From Alphaproteobacteria bacterium (lineage in GTDB: Bacteria > Pseudomonadota > Alphaproteobacteria > RF32 > CAG-239): 40,240 bases of DNA. A model generated the notes under the pieces. It was not told the origin of the DNA. It saw only the letters and a list, made by a program, of their open reading frames with translations, and did no database searches. The DNA is taken from positions 1-40,240 of the forward strand of contig JAFUBQ010000012.1 of NCBI GenBank assembly GCA_017460085.1, given 5' to 3'. Shown in pieces: positions 32,579 to 40,149 of the stretch. A program made the translations under genes and the position numbers. Numbering within the stretch: position 1 is the first letter of the stretch; every line of letters starts with the position of its first letter.

Positions 32579-32608
32579 TTGACATTTTGTAACAATAATA
32601 TGTATATT
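32579..32608 (+). promoter_or_regulatory. Promoter of secE-nusG
   Basis: TTGACA (32579-32584) and TATATT (32603-32608) are 18 bp apart. They lie about 35 bp before the secE start and 38 bp after nagB. Confidence 0.55.
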
Positions 32609-32641
32609 GCCTTAGGTTTAATAGTAAGACAAAGGGTTTAA

Positions 32642-32833
32642 ATGAGTATTAGTCCTATACAGTTTTTTCGGCAGGTGAAACAAGAAATGAAAAAAGTCAC
32701 TTGGCCGACCAAGAAAGAGGTTGTTCCGACTTGCACTATGGTAATTATTTTAGTGGCCATGGCCACAGCGTTTTTCTTTGTTGTGGATATGGTTTTAGGT
32801 TGGGGCGTTGATAAAATTTTGCAGCTAGGTTAA
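32642..32833 (+). CDS. secE: Protein translocase subunit SecE
   Basis: This is the 63-residue single-span subunit of the SecYEG translocon. The amphipathic helix QFFRQVKQEMKKVTWPTKKE is the family hallmark. One membrane segment follows (about 29-52). It is the short form found in many bacteria. nusG follows after 14 bp, the classical pair. Confidence 0.95.
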   Translation: MSISPIQFFRQVKQEMKKVTWPTKKEVVPTCTMVIILVAMATAFFFVVDMVLGWGVDKILQLG

Positions 32834-32847
32834 AAGGATTTATATAA

Positions 32848-33396
32848 ATGTCAGCACGTTGGTATGTGGTTAATGTTTATTCCGGTTCGGAAAAAAAAGT
32901 TGCCGAATCGATTAGAGAACAAGTAATGTTGAAAAAAATGGAAGACCGAATTCAAGAAGTTTGGGTTCCGTCTGAGAATGTGGTTGTACCGCGTAAAGGT
33001 GAAAAGCCAAAAATTAAAGAGCAAAAGTTTTTTCCGGGATATATTTTGGTTAAAATGGATATTTCCGATGAAGCAAAGCGTGATGAAACATTGTTGGTTA
33101 TTAAAAACACTGCACGTGTTAGCGGTTTTTTAGGCAGTCGTACCAAACCATTGCCAATCAGTGAAGCTGAAGTACAGCGCATTATGAGTCAAGTTGAAGA
33201 AGGGACTAATAATGCACAATCTGAAGTTATGTTTGAAATTGGGGAACAGGTGAGGGTAATTGAAGGTGCATTTACCTCATTTGTGGGAACAGTTCGTGAT
33301 GTTGAACCTGATAAGAATCGTTTAACGGTTTTGTTTTCAATTTTTGGGCGCGAAACTCCGATGGAATTGGACTATACGCAGGTTGAAAAAATTTAA
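32848..33396 (+). CDS. nusG: Transcription termination/antitermination protein NusG
   Basis: NusG binds RNA polymerase and couples it to Rho or the ribosome. The 182 residues include the NGN domain (WYVVNVYSGSEKKVAESI, FFPGYILVKMD) and the C-terminal KOW domain (IGEQVRVIEGAFTSFVGTV). Length is typical. A strong hairpin terminator follows at once, so rplK-rplA, which usually follow nusG, are not in this transcript. Confidence 0.97.
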   Translation: MSARWYVVNVYSGSEKKVAESIREQVMLKKMEDRIQEVWVPSENVVVPRKGEKPKIKEQKFFPGYILVKMDISDEAKRDETLLVIKNTARVSGFLGSRTKPLPISEAEVQRIMSQVEEGTNNAQSEVMFEIGEQVRVIEGAFTSFVGTVRDVEPDKNRLTVLFSIFGRETPMELDYTQVEKI

Positions 33397-33415
33397 TACG
33401 ATGGAATTAAAACAG

Positions 33416-33456
33416 AAAATCCCTTATTTTTACATTTGTAAAAGTAAGGGATTTTT
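33416..33456 (+). terminator. Intrinsic terminator after nusG
   Basis: A long hairpin (AAATCCCTTA...TAAGGGATTT, extended by an inner TTTTAC/GTAAAA stem) is followed by a T run. It lies 20 bp beyond the nusG stop. Confidence 0.85.
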
Positions 33457-33495
33457 GTTGGAAGAGAACTATAAATAAGAAAGAAAGGCAAAAGC

Positions 33496-34620
33496 ATGAC
33501 AATGTGGCTTATTATAATGTGGACAACACTGGCTTTGACCGGTGCAGCGTTAGTTTATGTTAGTAATCGCACGTGCCAATTCGGTTGCATTAAGTGTTTA
33601 ACCAAAGAAAGTGAAAAACGTAAAGCAGCTATTGGCGGCGGAATTGTGTTCGGCTTATTTTTGGTTGTCGGCTATTGGCTTAATTTTATGAATGCCATTG
33701 TTTGCGTCATTTATTTTGCAATGGCTTGGCTTTTTTGTGATTTATTGTTTTGTTTAATTAGTCGCTGCAGTGGGAAAAATTTTCAACGCTATTATGCCGG
33801 AGGAATTGCCATAGCCTTGGCAACCGGTGCATTGCTTTGTGGCTGGTATTTGAATCATCATGTTTGGCAAACTCAATACACTCTTTATACTGATAAAAAT
33901 GTAAAACCGCTAAAAATTGCTATGTTTGCGGACTCTCATTTAGGAACAACTTTTAATGCTGAAGGTATGGCTGAACATTTAGAAAAAATAGAAGCTCAAA
34001 AGCCGGATTTGCTTTTAATTGCCGGTGATTTTGTTGATGACGGTACAACGCGAGATGATATGTTAAAAGCAGCTAAAGCTTTGGGAAATATTAAAACGAA
34101 AAATGGTGTTTATTTTGTTTTCGGTAATCATGATAACGGATATTACGGGCCGCAATATCGCGGTTTTAGCGGTGCAGAATTGGTTGCGGCATTAGAAGAA
34201 AATAAGGTTAAAGTGTTGCGTGATGAATCTGTTTTGTTAGATGAGCAATTTTACATTATCGGACGACGTGATTATTCGGTAGAAAAAGAACAACATGGTA
34301 AGCGTTTGAGTATGGCTGAATTGGTACAAAATTTAGATAATGATAAATACCTAATTGTTGGTGACCATCAACCGGCAGATTATGAAAATCAATCGGCGGC
34401 GGAAGTCGATTTAGTGCTTTCCGGACACACTCACGGCGGACAGCTTTGGCCATTTAATCAAGTGGGAAAATGGATTGGAGCAAATGACCGCATTTATGGT
34501 CATGAAAAACGCAATAAAACAGATTTCATAGTAACATCAGGTATTTCTGACTGGGCAATTAAATTTAAAACCGGTACAAAATCGGAATTCGTGATTATTA
34601 ACGTGCAATCACTAAAATAA
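33496..34620 (+). CDS. Membrane-anchored metallophosphoesterase (YaeI-like)
   Basis: The 374-residue protein has four N-terminal membrane helices (about 1-120), then a calcineurin-like phosphoesterase domain. The motifs are FADSHLGT (DxH), GDFVDD, FGNHDNG (GNHD), VGDHQP and SGHTHGGQLWP, so all metal ligands are present. The family includes YaeI-type and related enzymes often acting on phospholipid or nucleotide headgroups; the substrate here is unknown. SD AAAGG precedes ATG 33496. It stands alone after the nusG terminator. Confidence 0.85.
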   Translation: MTMWLIIMWTTLALTGAALVYVSNRTCQFGCIKCLTKESEKRKAAIGGGIVFGLFLVVGYWLNFMNAIVCVIYFAMAWLFCDLLFCLISRCSGKNFQRYYAGGIAIALATGALLCGWYLNHHVWQTQYTLYTDKNVKPLKIAMFADSHLGTTFNAEGMAEHLEKIEAQKPDLLLIAGDFVDDGTTRDDMLKAAKALGNIKTKNGVYFVFGNHDNGYYGPQYRGFSGAELVAALEENKVKVLRDESVLLDEQFYIIGRRDYSVEKEQHGKRLSMAELVQNLDNDKYLIVGDHQPADYENQSAAEVDLVLSGHTHGGQLWPFNQVGKWIGANDRIYGHEKRNKTDFIVTSGISDWAIKFKTGTKSEFVIINVQSLK

Positions 34621-34703
34621 TATAAAGTTATATGTTTATTAAACAATTGGTTGTATAGATACAGCTTGTATAGAATAGATATTAGAAAAGGGTGAAAAAA
34701 ATT

Positions 34704-35078
34704 ATGGGGAATTTTATAGCTTGGCTTATTGGTGTTCTTATTAATAATCCAATGATAATTGCCGGAATTTGTTTAGCATCGTATTATAAATTTCAATATT
34801 CGCCGTCAGTGGTTAAGGCTATTTTTACACAAGCTTGGGTTCCATATGCAATTATTGGTGCGATTGGAGTATTGTATGCTGTTTTAATTAAGCATATTCA
34901 CTATCCTAACAGTAAAAGAATTGATTGGAAATCAACAATCAGCAGTAGTTTTTTGCATATTATGACTATTGCTTTTTCAATGGCATTCACTTTTGTGCTT
35001 TTATATGCTTGGGACTATGCTTTTATGCAAGATTTAGATAATTATTTGCGTTATAAAAAATATACTGCACAATTTTAA
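34704..35078 (+). CDS. Hypothetical small inner membrane protein
   Basis: The 124-residue protein has about three membrane segments (residues about 4-26, 40-60 and 85-110 of this start) and a short charged C-terminus. No family is recognised. The ATG at 34704 is preferred over GTG at 34692, because the ribosome-binding AAAAGGG runs into that GTG. It ends at the bidirectional hairpin shared with the convergent dehydrogenase gene. Confidence 0.55.
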   Translation: MGNFIAWLIGVLINNPMIIAGICLASYYKFQYSPSVVKAIFTQAWVPYAIIGAIGVLYAVLIKHIHYPNSKRIDWKSTISSSFLHIMTIAFSMAFTFVLLYAWDYAFMQDLDNYLRYKKYTAQF

Positions 35079-35094
35079 TTGGACTAAGCAAAAA

Positions 35095-35125
35095 TCTCTG
35101 AAATCATTAGATTCCAGAGACTTTT
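35095..35125 (-). terminator. Bidirectional terminator before the alcohol dehydrogenase gene end
   Basis: An 11-bp stem with one wobble (TCTCTGAAATC / GATTCCAGAGA) encloses a 4-base loop. T-rich runs flank it on both strands (TTTTA in plus, ATTTTTGC in minus). It separates the convergent genes at 35078 and 35151. Confidence 0.7.
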
Positions 35126-35150
35126 ACTAATACAATAAAATTCAATGTTT

Positions 35151-36317
35151 TTATAAGCTTGCCTTCAAAATATTGATAATTTCATCTCTGTTTAGCACCT
35201 TATAGCCACCGGTTAAAATAAATGTCTTATCAGCAATACCCTCAATCATATCTGCTGTTGCGCCAAGCTCTGATATATTCATGGTTAAGCCGATTTTTTT
35301 CATCCAATTTTCCATAGTCTGCAAACCTTCTTCTGCCACTTGTTCATCAGATTTTCCTTTAGCGTCAATACTCCATACTTCTGTAGCAAAACGCTTAAAT
35401 TTAGCCAACCCATATGGCATAATATATCTGTAATATGGCAAAGATACCGCCGCTAATGTCATACCATGTGTGGCATCAGTATATGCACCAACGGCTTGCC
35501 CAAGCATATGAACCATCCAATCGGTTGTTTTGCCTTTGGCAATTAAAGTATTCAAAGCCCAAGTTGCACTCCACATAATGTTAGAACGAGCTTCATAGTC
35601 TTCCGGATTTTCTACGGCAATTAATGAAGAATGTATCACCGATTTCATCAGAGCTTCAGCTAAATAATCGCTGGTATTATCATCTGTTCCGGAAAAATAT
35701 TGCTCGCAAATATGGTTGAAGATATCATAAATTCCGGCAACCATTTGTCGTTTCGGCAGTGAAAATGTAAATTTCGGATTCAAAATAGAAAACTTCGGCA
35801 TAACTTCTGCGCCGAAAACATGCCCTATTTTTTGGTTTGTTGCATGATTAGAAATTACCGCACCGCCATTCATCTCCGAACCGGTTCCGGCCATAGTTAA
35901 AATGCATCCGACCGGCAAAATTTTGCATGTCGGTTCCTCAAAGCGAATAAAATATTTTTGCCACGGGTCATCATCGCAATTAACCGAAACAGCCACCGCT
36001 TTTGCATAATCACAACAAGAACCTCCGCCAACGGCCAGCAATAAATCTACCTTATTTTCACGGGCTATTTTCACCCCTTCGTTAAGTTTTTCCACGGTTG
36101 GGTTAGGCATAACACCGGCATCTTCAATAACATTTTTTCCGTTTTTTTTCAAAATATCAACAACAGCATCATAAATTCCGTTTTTCTTAATTGAGCCACC
36201 ACCGTATATCAGCTGCACATTTTTTCCATATTTCGGCAGTTCATCATTTAAATACTTTAGTGAATCATCACAAAAATATATTTTTGTTTCATTACAATAA
36301 CTGAAATTTCCCAACAT
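35151..36317 (-). CDS. Iron-containing alcohol dehydrogenase, YqhD/BdhA type
   Basis: The 388-residue NAD(P)H-dependent enzyme reduces aldehydes to alcohols. The Rossmann part shows GGGSCCDYAKAVAVS and LTMAGTGSEMNGGAVI. The metal-binding part has GIYDIFNHICEQYF, MVHMLGQAVGAYTDATHG and the expected Asp/His ligands. The overall pattern fits the butanol-dehydrogenase (BdhA/YqhD) branch, which in anaerobes removes excess reductant. SD AGGAG precedes ATG 36317. It is a single gene upstream of the hairpin at 35095-35125. Confidence 0.9.
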   Translation of the reverse strand: MLGNFSYCNETKIYFCDDSLKYLNDELPKYGKNVQLIYGGGSIKKNGIYDAVVDILKKNGKNVIEDAGVMPNPTVEKLNEGVKIARENKVDLLLAVGGGSCCDYAKAVAVSVNCDDDPWQKYFIRFEEPTCKILPVGCILTMAGTGSEMNGGAVISNHATNQKIGHVFGAEVMPKFSILNPKFTFSLPKRQMVAGIYDIFNHICEQYFSGTDDNTSDYLAEALMKSVIHSSLIAVENPEDYEARSNIMWSATWALNTLIAKGKTTDWMVHMLGQAVGAYTDATHGMTLAAVSLPYYRYIMPYGLAKFKRFATEVWSIDAKGKSDEQVAEEGLQTMENWMKKIGLTMNISELGATADMIEGIADKTFILTGGYKVLNRDEIINILKASL

Positions 36318-36506
36318 TTATTATTCTCCTAAAAAAATTAAAAAACAGATATATATTATCTAAAGTTTAAGTTTTAATTGATATTTTTTCCACTATATAA
36401 AGCTCATTTTTCACTGTTAACCAGCACACAAATATTATGAATTTTCATTCTAAAAATCAAGTAAAAGTTTAATTTAGAACTTTTTAATTTTTTATCTATA
36501 TTTTTA

Positions 36507-37310
36507 TCACTTAAAATGAACCACCACAATTTCGGGATAATTATTAAACCTTGCCGGTATAACGCTGGTGCCTAAACCTGATGATATAATCAGAGGTTTA
36601 TCGTGTTCATAAATAAGTCCGTATGTATATTTTTTTGCGTTTTGGATATTATGCACTAATGCGCCGAAAAAAGGCAAAATAATTTGCCCGCCGTGCGTAT
36701 GTCCGGCAAAGGCAATGTCTGCCGCACCATCAAGGTTTGTAAATGCATCAGGCGAATGTGACACAAAAATAAGCGGCTTTCCGGCATCTTTCAGAGCTTT
36801 CTGCATATCAGGATTATCCGTATCATAATCACTCACTCCCGATATATAAATATCTTGATTGTGTAAATTTAACTTTATATTTTGGTTATCTAATACAATT
36901 ATAGAAGCGTTTTCTAAAGATTTTTTTACATCAATCTTTCCATAATATGAATCATGGTTTCCTAATACAGCAACTTTAGGAGCTTTAATTTGCTGCAAAA
37001 ATAATGCAATGTTGTTTGGCTTCATTGTTGATTTTTTATCATGGCGGTTAACATAATCACCGCCCAAAATAACCAAATCGGGATTTTGTGCATTAATTGT
37101 CTCTATAATTCTTTGTAAGCGCCATTTTTCCCATTTGTATGGAGCAATATGAAAATCGGCGGCAAAAACAATTTTAATACCGGCAAGCTTAGAATTAGAT
37201 ATATTATAATTTGTAATTTTTAGAGTGTATGGCTCATATATAATTGCATCAAACAACAAAAGACAGCTTAAAACAGCCGCTATTTTAGCTAAAGTGATAA
37301 TTTTTATCAT
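36507..37310 (-). CDS. YaeI-like metallophosphoesterase with N-terminal anchor
   Basis: The 267-residue protein starts with one hydrophobic segment (about 5-25). The phosphoesterase domain follows: AADFHIAP (DxH), GGDYVN, LGNHDSYYG, VSHSP and AGHTHGGQIILP, with all metal ligands present. It resembles the enzyme at 33496 but has a single anchor. GAGG lies ahead of ATG 37310. The start overlaps the stop of the upstream fusion gene by one base (TAATG), so the two are translationally coupled. Confidence 0.88.
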   Translation of the reverse strand: MIKIITLAKIAAVLSCLLLFDAIIYEPYTLKITNYNISNSKLAGIKIVFAADFHIAPYKWEKWRLQRIIETINAQNPDLVILGGDYVNRHDKKSTMKPNNIALFLQQIKAPKVAVLGNHDSYYGKIDVKKSLENASIIVLDNQNIKLNLHNQDIYISGVSDYDTDNPDMQKALKDAGKPLIFVSHSPDAFTNLDGAADIAFAGHTHGGQIILPFFGALVHNIQNAKKYTYGLIYEHDKPLIISSGLGTSVIPARFNNYPEIVVVHFK

Positions 37311-38314
37311 TATAAAAACACCTCATAATCATAATGGTTTAATATGGCATTTTTGAAAAACAGTACATCATCTTCACTAATTGGGCGGAAATGGTTGGCA
37401 TCAACGCCGACATTTAAACCGTTGGTACTTACCTTTCTTAAGCCGTGGATATGTCCGAACAAGTTAAACATATCACGTTTGCACTCGCTCGGCTTATGAG
37501 TTAAATATACCGGTTCGCCATTTTTCAAAGTCAAGGTATTGTGCGGTAAAACGCCGGCAAAGCACTTTTTCAGTTGTTGCTCTAAGTCGGTATTTTCTTT
37601 TATGGCATCGGTTTCGTAATTGCCCAAAATGAAATGAATCTTGCCGTGCAAATACGGACGGACATTCAAGTCGCCGAAGTCTCCCAAATGATATACCACA
37701 TCATCGGAAGCCACCTCATTGTTCCAATTTAAGACAAGTGCGGCATCCATTTCCTTAACCGTCATAAACGGACGGCGCGAAAGAGTCATCGCCCGCGAAC
37801 TTCCGAAATGCGTATCGGAAGTAAAGAAAACCCGCCCGCCGCTTTTTAATAACGAGCGAACTTTACTGAGGGTTTCGGCATAAGTGGAATAAACCGGCAC
37901 ATTTTCTGCTTGTAGCCGCTTAACGATATAACTTTTGCCGAAAAAGGCATCATCAATCCCGACTACCACTTGTTTACGCGTATGATTATAATGGGTTTTT
38001 GCCATCCATTCCGCCAACTCAAAGCGCGAAGTTTGGGCATAATCGCGACCGGCAACATCGGCAACTTTCGGCGGAATCCAAAACATAATCACATCTGCCG
38101 CCGCTAAAAAACGGCTTTCCCAATTAACCTGCAAATCAAGATTGAAGTTGACGACATTTTCACGGCGCGGATTGGCAACATACACATCTAAATCCGACAA
38201 ATCCTCAATCGCCTGTGCTTGCCAATCGGGCGCACCTTTAATCGGCCCTGCCAAAAACACAATTTTTTTATTTGCATAATCCATTTCCGGTGATATCGGC
38301 GTTAGCAGTTCCAT
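37310..38314 (-). CDS. Fusion: nucleoside deoxyribosyltransferase-like domain plus metallophosphoesterase
   Basis: The 334-residue protein has two domains. Residues about 17-150 resemble the nucleoside 2-deoxyribosyltransferase-like fold (VFLAGPIKG at the start, VIMFWIPP, and TSRFELAEW with a possible catalytic Glu99). Residues about 160-334 are a calcineurin-like phosphoesterase of the type that begins FFTSDTHFG and has DDVVYHLGDFG, LTHKP and FGHIHG. The GNHD motif is GNYE (231-234), so the catalytic His is Tyr. AAAGGA precedes ATG 38314. It is coupled to another phosphoesterase gene downstream. A nucleotide-related substrate is likely (inference). Confidence 0.8.
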   Translation of the reverse strand: MELLTPISPEMDYANKKIVFLAGPIKGAPDWQAQAIEDLSDLDVYVANPRRENVVNFNLDLQVNWESRFLAAADVIMFWIPPKVADVAGRDYAQTSRFELAEWMAKTHYNHTRKQVVVGIDDAFFGKSYIVKRLQAENVPVYSTYAETLSKVRSLLKSGGRVFFTSDTHFGSSRAMTLSRRPFMTVKEMDAALVLNWNNEVASDDVVYHLGDFGDLNVRPYLHGKIHFILGNYETDAIKENTDLEQQLKKCFAGVLPHNTLTLKNGEPVYLTHKPSECKRDMFNLFGHIHGLRKVSTNGLNVGVDANHFRPISEDDVLFFKNAILNHYDYEVFL

Positions 38315-38392
38315 TTTATAGTCCTTTATTTAATTATTTCTACGTTGGCTTTAGATTAGAATATTTTGTTGCAATAATCAAGCGTGTATCTA

Positions 38393-38420
38393 TTGACTTG
38401 TATTTGTTTTGCTTTATATT
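38393..38420 (+). promoter_or_regulatory. Candidate bcp promoter
   Basis: TTGACT (38393-38398) and TATATT (38415-38420) are 16 bp apart, about 24 bp before the bcp start codon at 38444. Confidence 0.45.
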
Positions 38421-38443
38421 AATTCAATAAAGGAGAAAAAATA

Positions 38444-38890
38444 ATGCTATTGCAAGCTATTGATAAAAACGGAAAACCTTTTGAATTTAATGAAGATAAT
38501 TTGCCGGCCCAAAAAACTGTTTTATATTTTTACCCTAAAGATAATACATCAGGCTGCACTAAAGAAGCCTGCGATTTTCGCGATAATATGAACCGTTTGA
38601 CCGAATATGCAGAAGTCATCGGAGTTAGTTCCGACAGCATTGCTTCGCACCAAAAATTTCAGCAAAAGCAGGGGCTTAATTTTACATTAGTTGCCGATAT
38701 CAATCACGAATTAGCGCAAAAATACGGCGTTTGGAAAGAAAAATCTATGTATGGCCGCAAATATATGGGAATTGAACGTTCAACTTTTATTCTTGATAAA
38801 AACGGCAATATTATTAAAGAATGGCGTAAAGTAAAAGTTTCGGGGCATGTTGATGAAGTTTTGCAAACACTGCAAAGCGAAGAATTTTAA
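38444..38890 (+). CDS. bcp: Peroxiredoxin Bcp/PrxQ type
   Basis: This thiol peroxidase reduces hydrogen peroxide and organic peroxides using thioredoxin. The 148 residues show FYPKDNTSGCTKEACDFRD with the peroxidatic Cys and the resolving Cys five residues later, as in 2-Cys Bcp enzymes. VSSDSIASHQKF and ERSTFILDKNG follow. Length is typical (E. coli 156). AAAGGAG precedes ATG 38444. The stop overlaps that of the convergent gene by four bases. Confidence 0.95.
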   Translation: MLLQAIDKNGKPFEFNEDNLPAQKTVLYFYPKDNTSGCTKEACDFRDNMNRLTEYAEVIGVSSDSIASHQKFQQKQGLNFTLVADINHELAQKYGVWKEKSMYGRKYMGIERSTFILDKNGNIIKEWRKVKVSGHVDEVLQTLQSEEF

Positions 38891-39531
38891 TATTCTAAAA
38901 TATCAGAGAAACTGCTAAACTTAAAAAAGATGTGATGTCTGGCATTTTTGATTATGCGCAGTTTATTTTGGTAGAAGTTTTTTTGCGCTGCCAAATTAAA
39001 TATCAAATCATTTTCTGCCATAATAGCTTTGTCAAATACAGGATTTATAAAATTTTTGTTTTGACTATATAATTTTTCTAGTGCAATCAGCTCATTTTCA
39101 CAACTTTCAATTGTTCTTAATGATTGCAACTGATTGTATTTAATATATTCATCATCAGAATATACCATATATTTTTTACGAAAATCCAAATAGTTATCCA
39201 AAGTTATATTTTTGAAAACATCAATGATTTCAGAAGAAAGTCCTAAGGTTCCATCAAACAAATATGGGTTTCCGCATAATGCCACTTTTTGACGCACATG
39301 CGGAATTTTTTCTGCCATAACCGAAGCCACAAATACACCTGCAGAATATGCAATAATATAAATATTGTTATACTTTGAAAAATCAAAATTAAGCTCAAGA
39401 TTCTGATAATCAAATAAAATTAAAACATCTTTATCATCATGCAAATTAGTAAATTGATTTTCATCGCAACCCCAACCGGAAAAAAACACAATTAAATCTG
39501 CCGAATTATTATTTGTATAAAAATATTGCAT
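38887..39531 (-). CDS. bioG: BioG-like esterase (DUF452 family)
   Basis: The 214-residue alpha/beta hydrolase resembles BioG, which cleaves pimeloyl-ACP methyl ester in biotin synthesis. The N-terminal FFSGWGCDENQF, the DVLILFDYQNL stretch, the nucleophile elbow AYSAGVFVA (Ser) and a late His (ARHHIFF) fit the DUF452 pattern. ATG 39531 is chosen since AAAGGAG lies seven bases ahead; the longer ORF has no such site. No other bio gene is visible nearby, so the role in biotin synthesis is not proven by context. Confidence 0.75.
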   Translation of the reverse strand: MQYFYTNNNSADLIVFFSGWGCDENQFTNLHDDKDVLILFDYQNLELNFDFSKYNNIYIIAYSAGVFVASVMAEKIPHVRQKVALCGNPYLFDGTLGLSSEIIDVFKNITLDNYLDFRKKYMVYSDDEYIKYNQLQSLRTIESCENELIALEKLYSQNKNFINPVFDKAIMAENDLIFNLAAQKNFYQNKLRIIKNARHHIFFKFSSFSDILEY

Positions 39532-39611
39532 TAAATTCTCCTTTATATCATTTTGCATATGTAGCAAATTTATACTAATATTTATTTAACGCAAACGCTT
39601 GTTTTTTTATG

Positions 39612-39639
39612 TTGCATTTTATTGTTTTTGTAATATGAT
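39612..39639 (+). promoter_or_regulatory. Candidate promoter of the TSCPD gene
   Basis: TTGCAT (39612-39617) and TATGAT (39634-39639) are 16 bp apart, about 30 bp before the start codon at 39670. Confidence 0.4.
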
Positions 39640-39669
39640 GCGCCTAAAATGCAGATAGGAGTTAATAAA

Positions 39670-39936
39670 ATGCAAGATTATACAATTCAAACAAACCAAG
39701 TTTGCGCTAAGCAAATTTCTTTTTCAATTGAAAACGGCAAGCTGCATAATATTAAATTTTATGGCGGCTGCCCAGGTAATACATTGGCCATTAGTAAGCT
39801 CTTAGAAGGTGCTGATGCCGTTAAAACCATGAAAATTCTTAAAGGAAATGATTGCCGAGGCAAAGGAACATCTTGCGCTGACCAACTTGCTCGCGGCATT
39901 GAAGAAGCATTGTCGCAAACTGCCGAGGCAATTTAA
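39670..39936 (+). CDS. TSCPD domain-containing protein
   Basis: The 88-residue protein matches the stand-alone TSCPD family: VCAKQISFSIENGKLHNIKF, GGCPGNTLAISKLLEG and GTSCADQLARGIEEAL, with cysteines in the first, middle and TSC positions. A TSCPD domain is also found at the C-terminus of B12-dependent ribonucleotide reductases; the function of the free form is unknown. ATG 39670 is chosen because TAGGAG precedes it at normal distance; the ATG seven codons upstream contains that site. Confidence 0.88.
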   Translation: MQDYTIQTNQVCAKQISFSIENGKLHNIKFYGGCPGNTLAISKLLEGADAVKTMKILKGNDCRGKGTSCADQLARGIEEALSQTAEAI

Positions 39937-40041
39937 GTGAAATTTCCGCAAATTAGGCATTATTGTAATTTTTTCTGCCTCTCCTCCTTGTCAAACTGAC
40001 TTTTTCGTCAGTTCTCATCTGCCTTCCGCCGATACAAAAAC

Positions 40042-40059
40042 AGCTCCCTTTCGGGAGCT
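40042..40059. terminator. Terminator-like hairpin within the tandem repeat
   Basis: A perfect 7-bp stem (AGCTCCC / GGGAGCT) with TTTC loop is flanked by TTTT on the plus strand and a T run on the minus strand. A second copy lies at 40203-40220. It could end transcription in either direction, including from the TSCPD gene. Confidence 0.5.
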
Positions 40060-40082
40060 TTTACATCTGGGGCGGATGATCA

Positions 40083-40149
40083 GATTGGCTTCGCCGCTGC
40101 GTCGTCGCTCGCTTCGCTCACCGGCATACTTCCGTCTGCCTCTCCTCCT
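40083..40149 (-). repeat. GC-rich dispersed repeat, copy B
   Basis: It is the reverse complement of 22201-22267 with two mismatches in 67. Here it forms part of the 161-bp tandem unit; at the tRNA-Lys locus it is single and lies inside a tRNA-like remnant. Confidence 0.8.
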
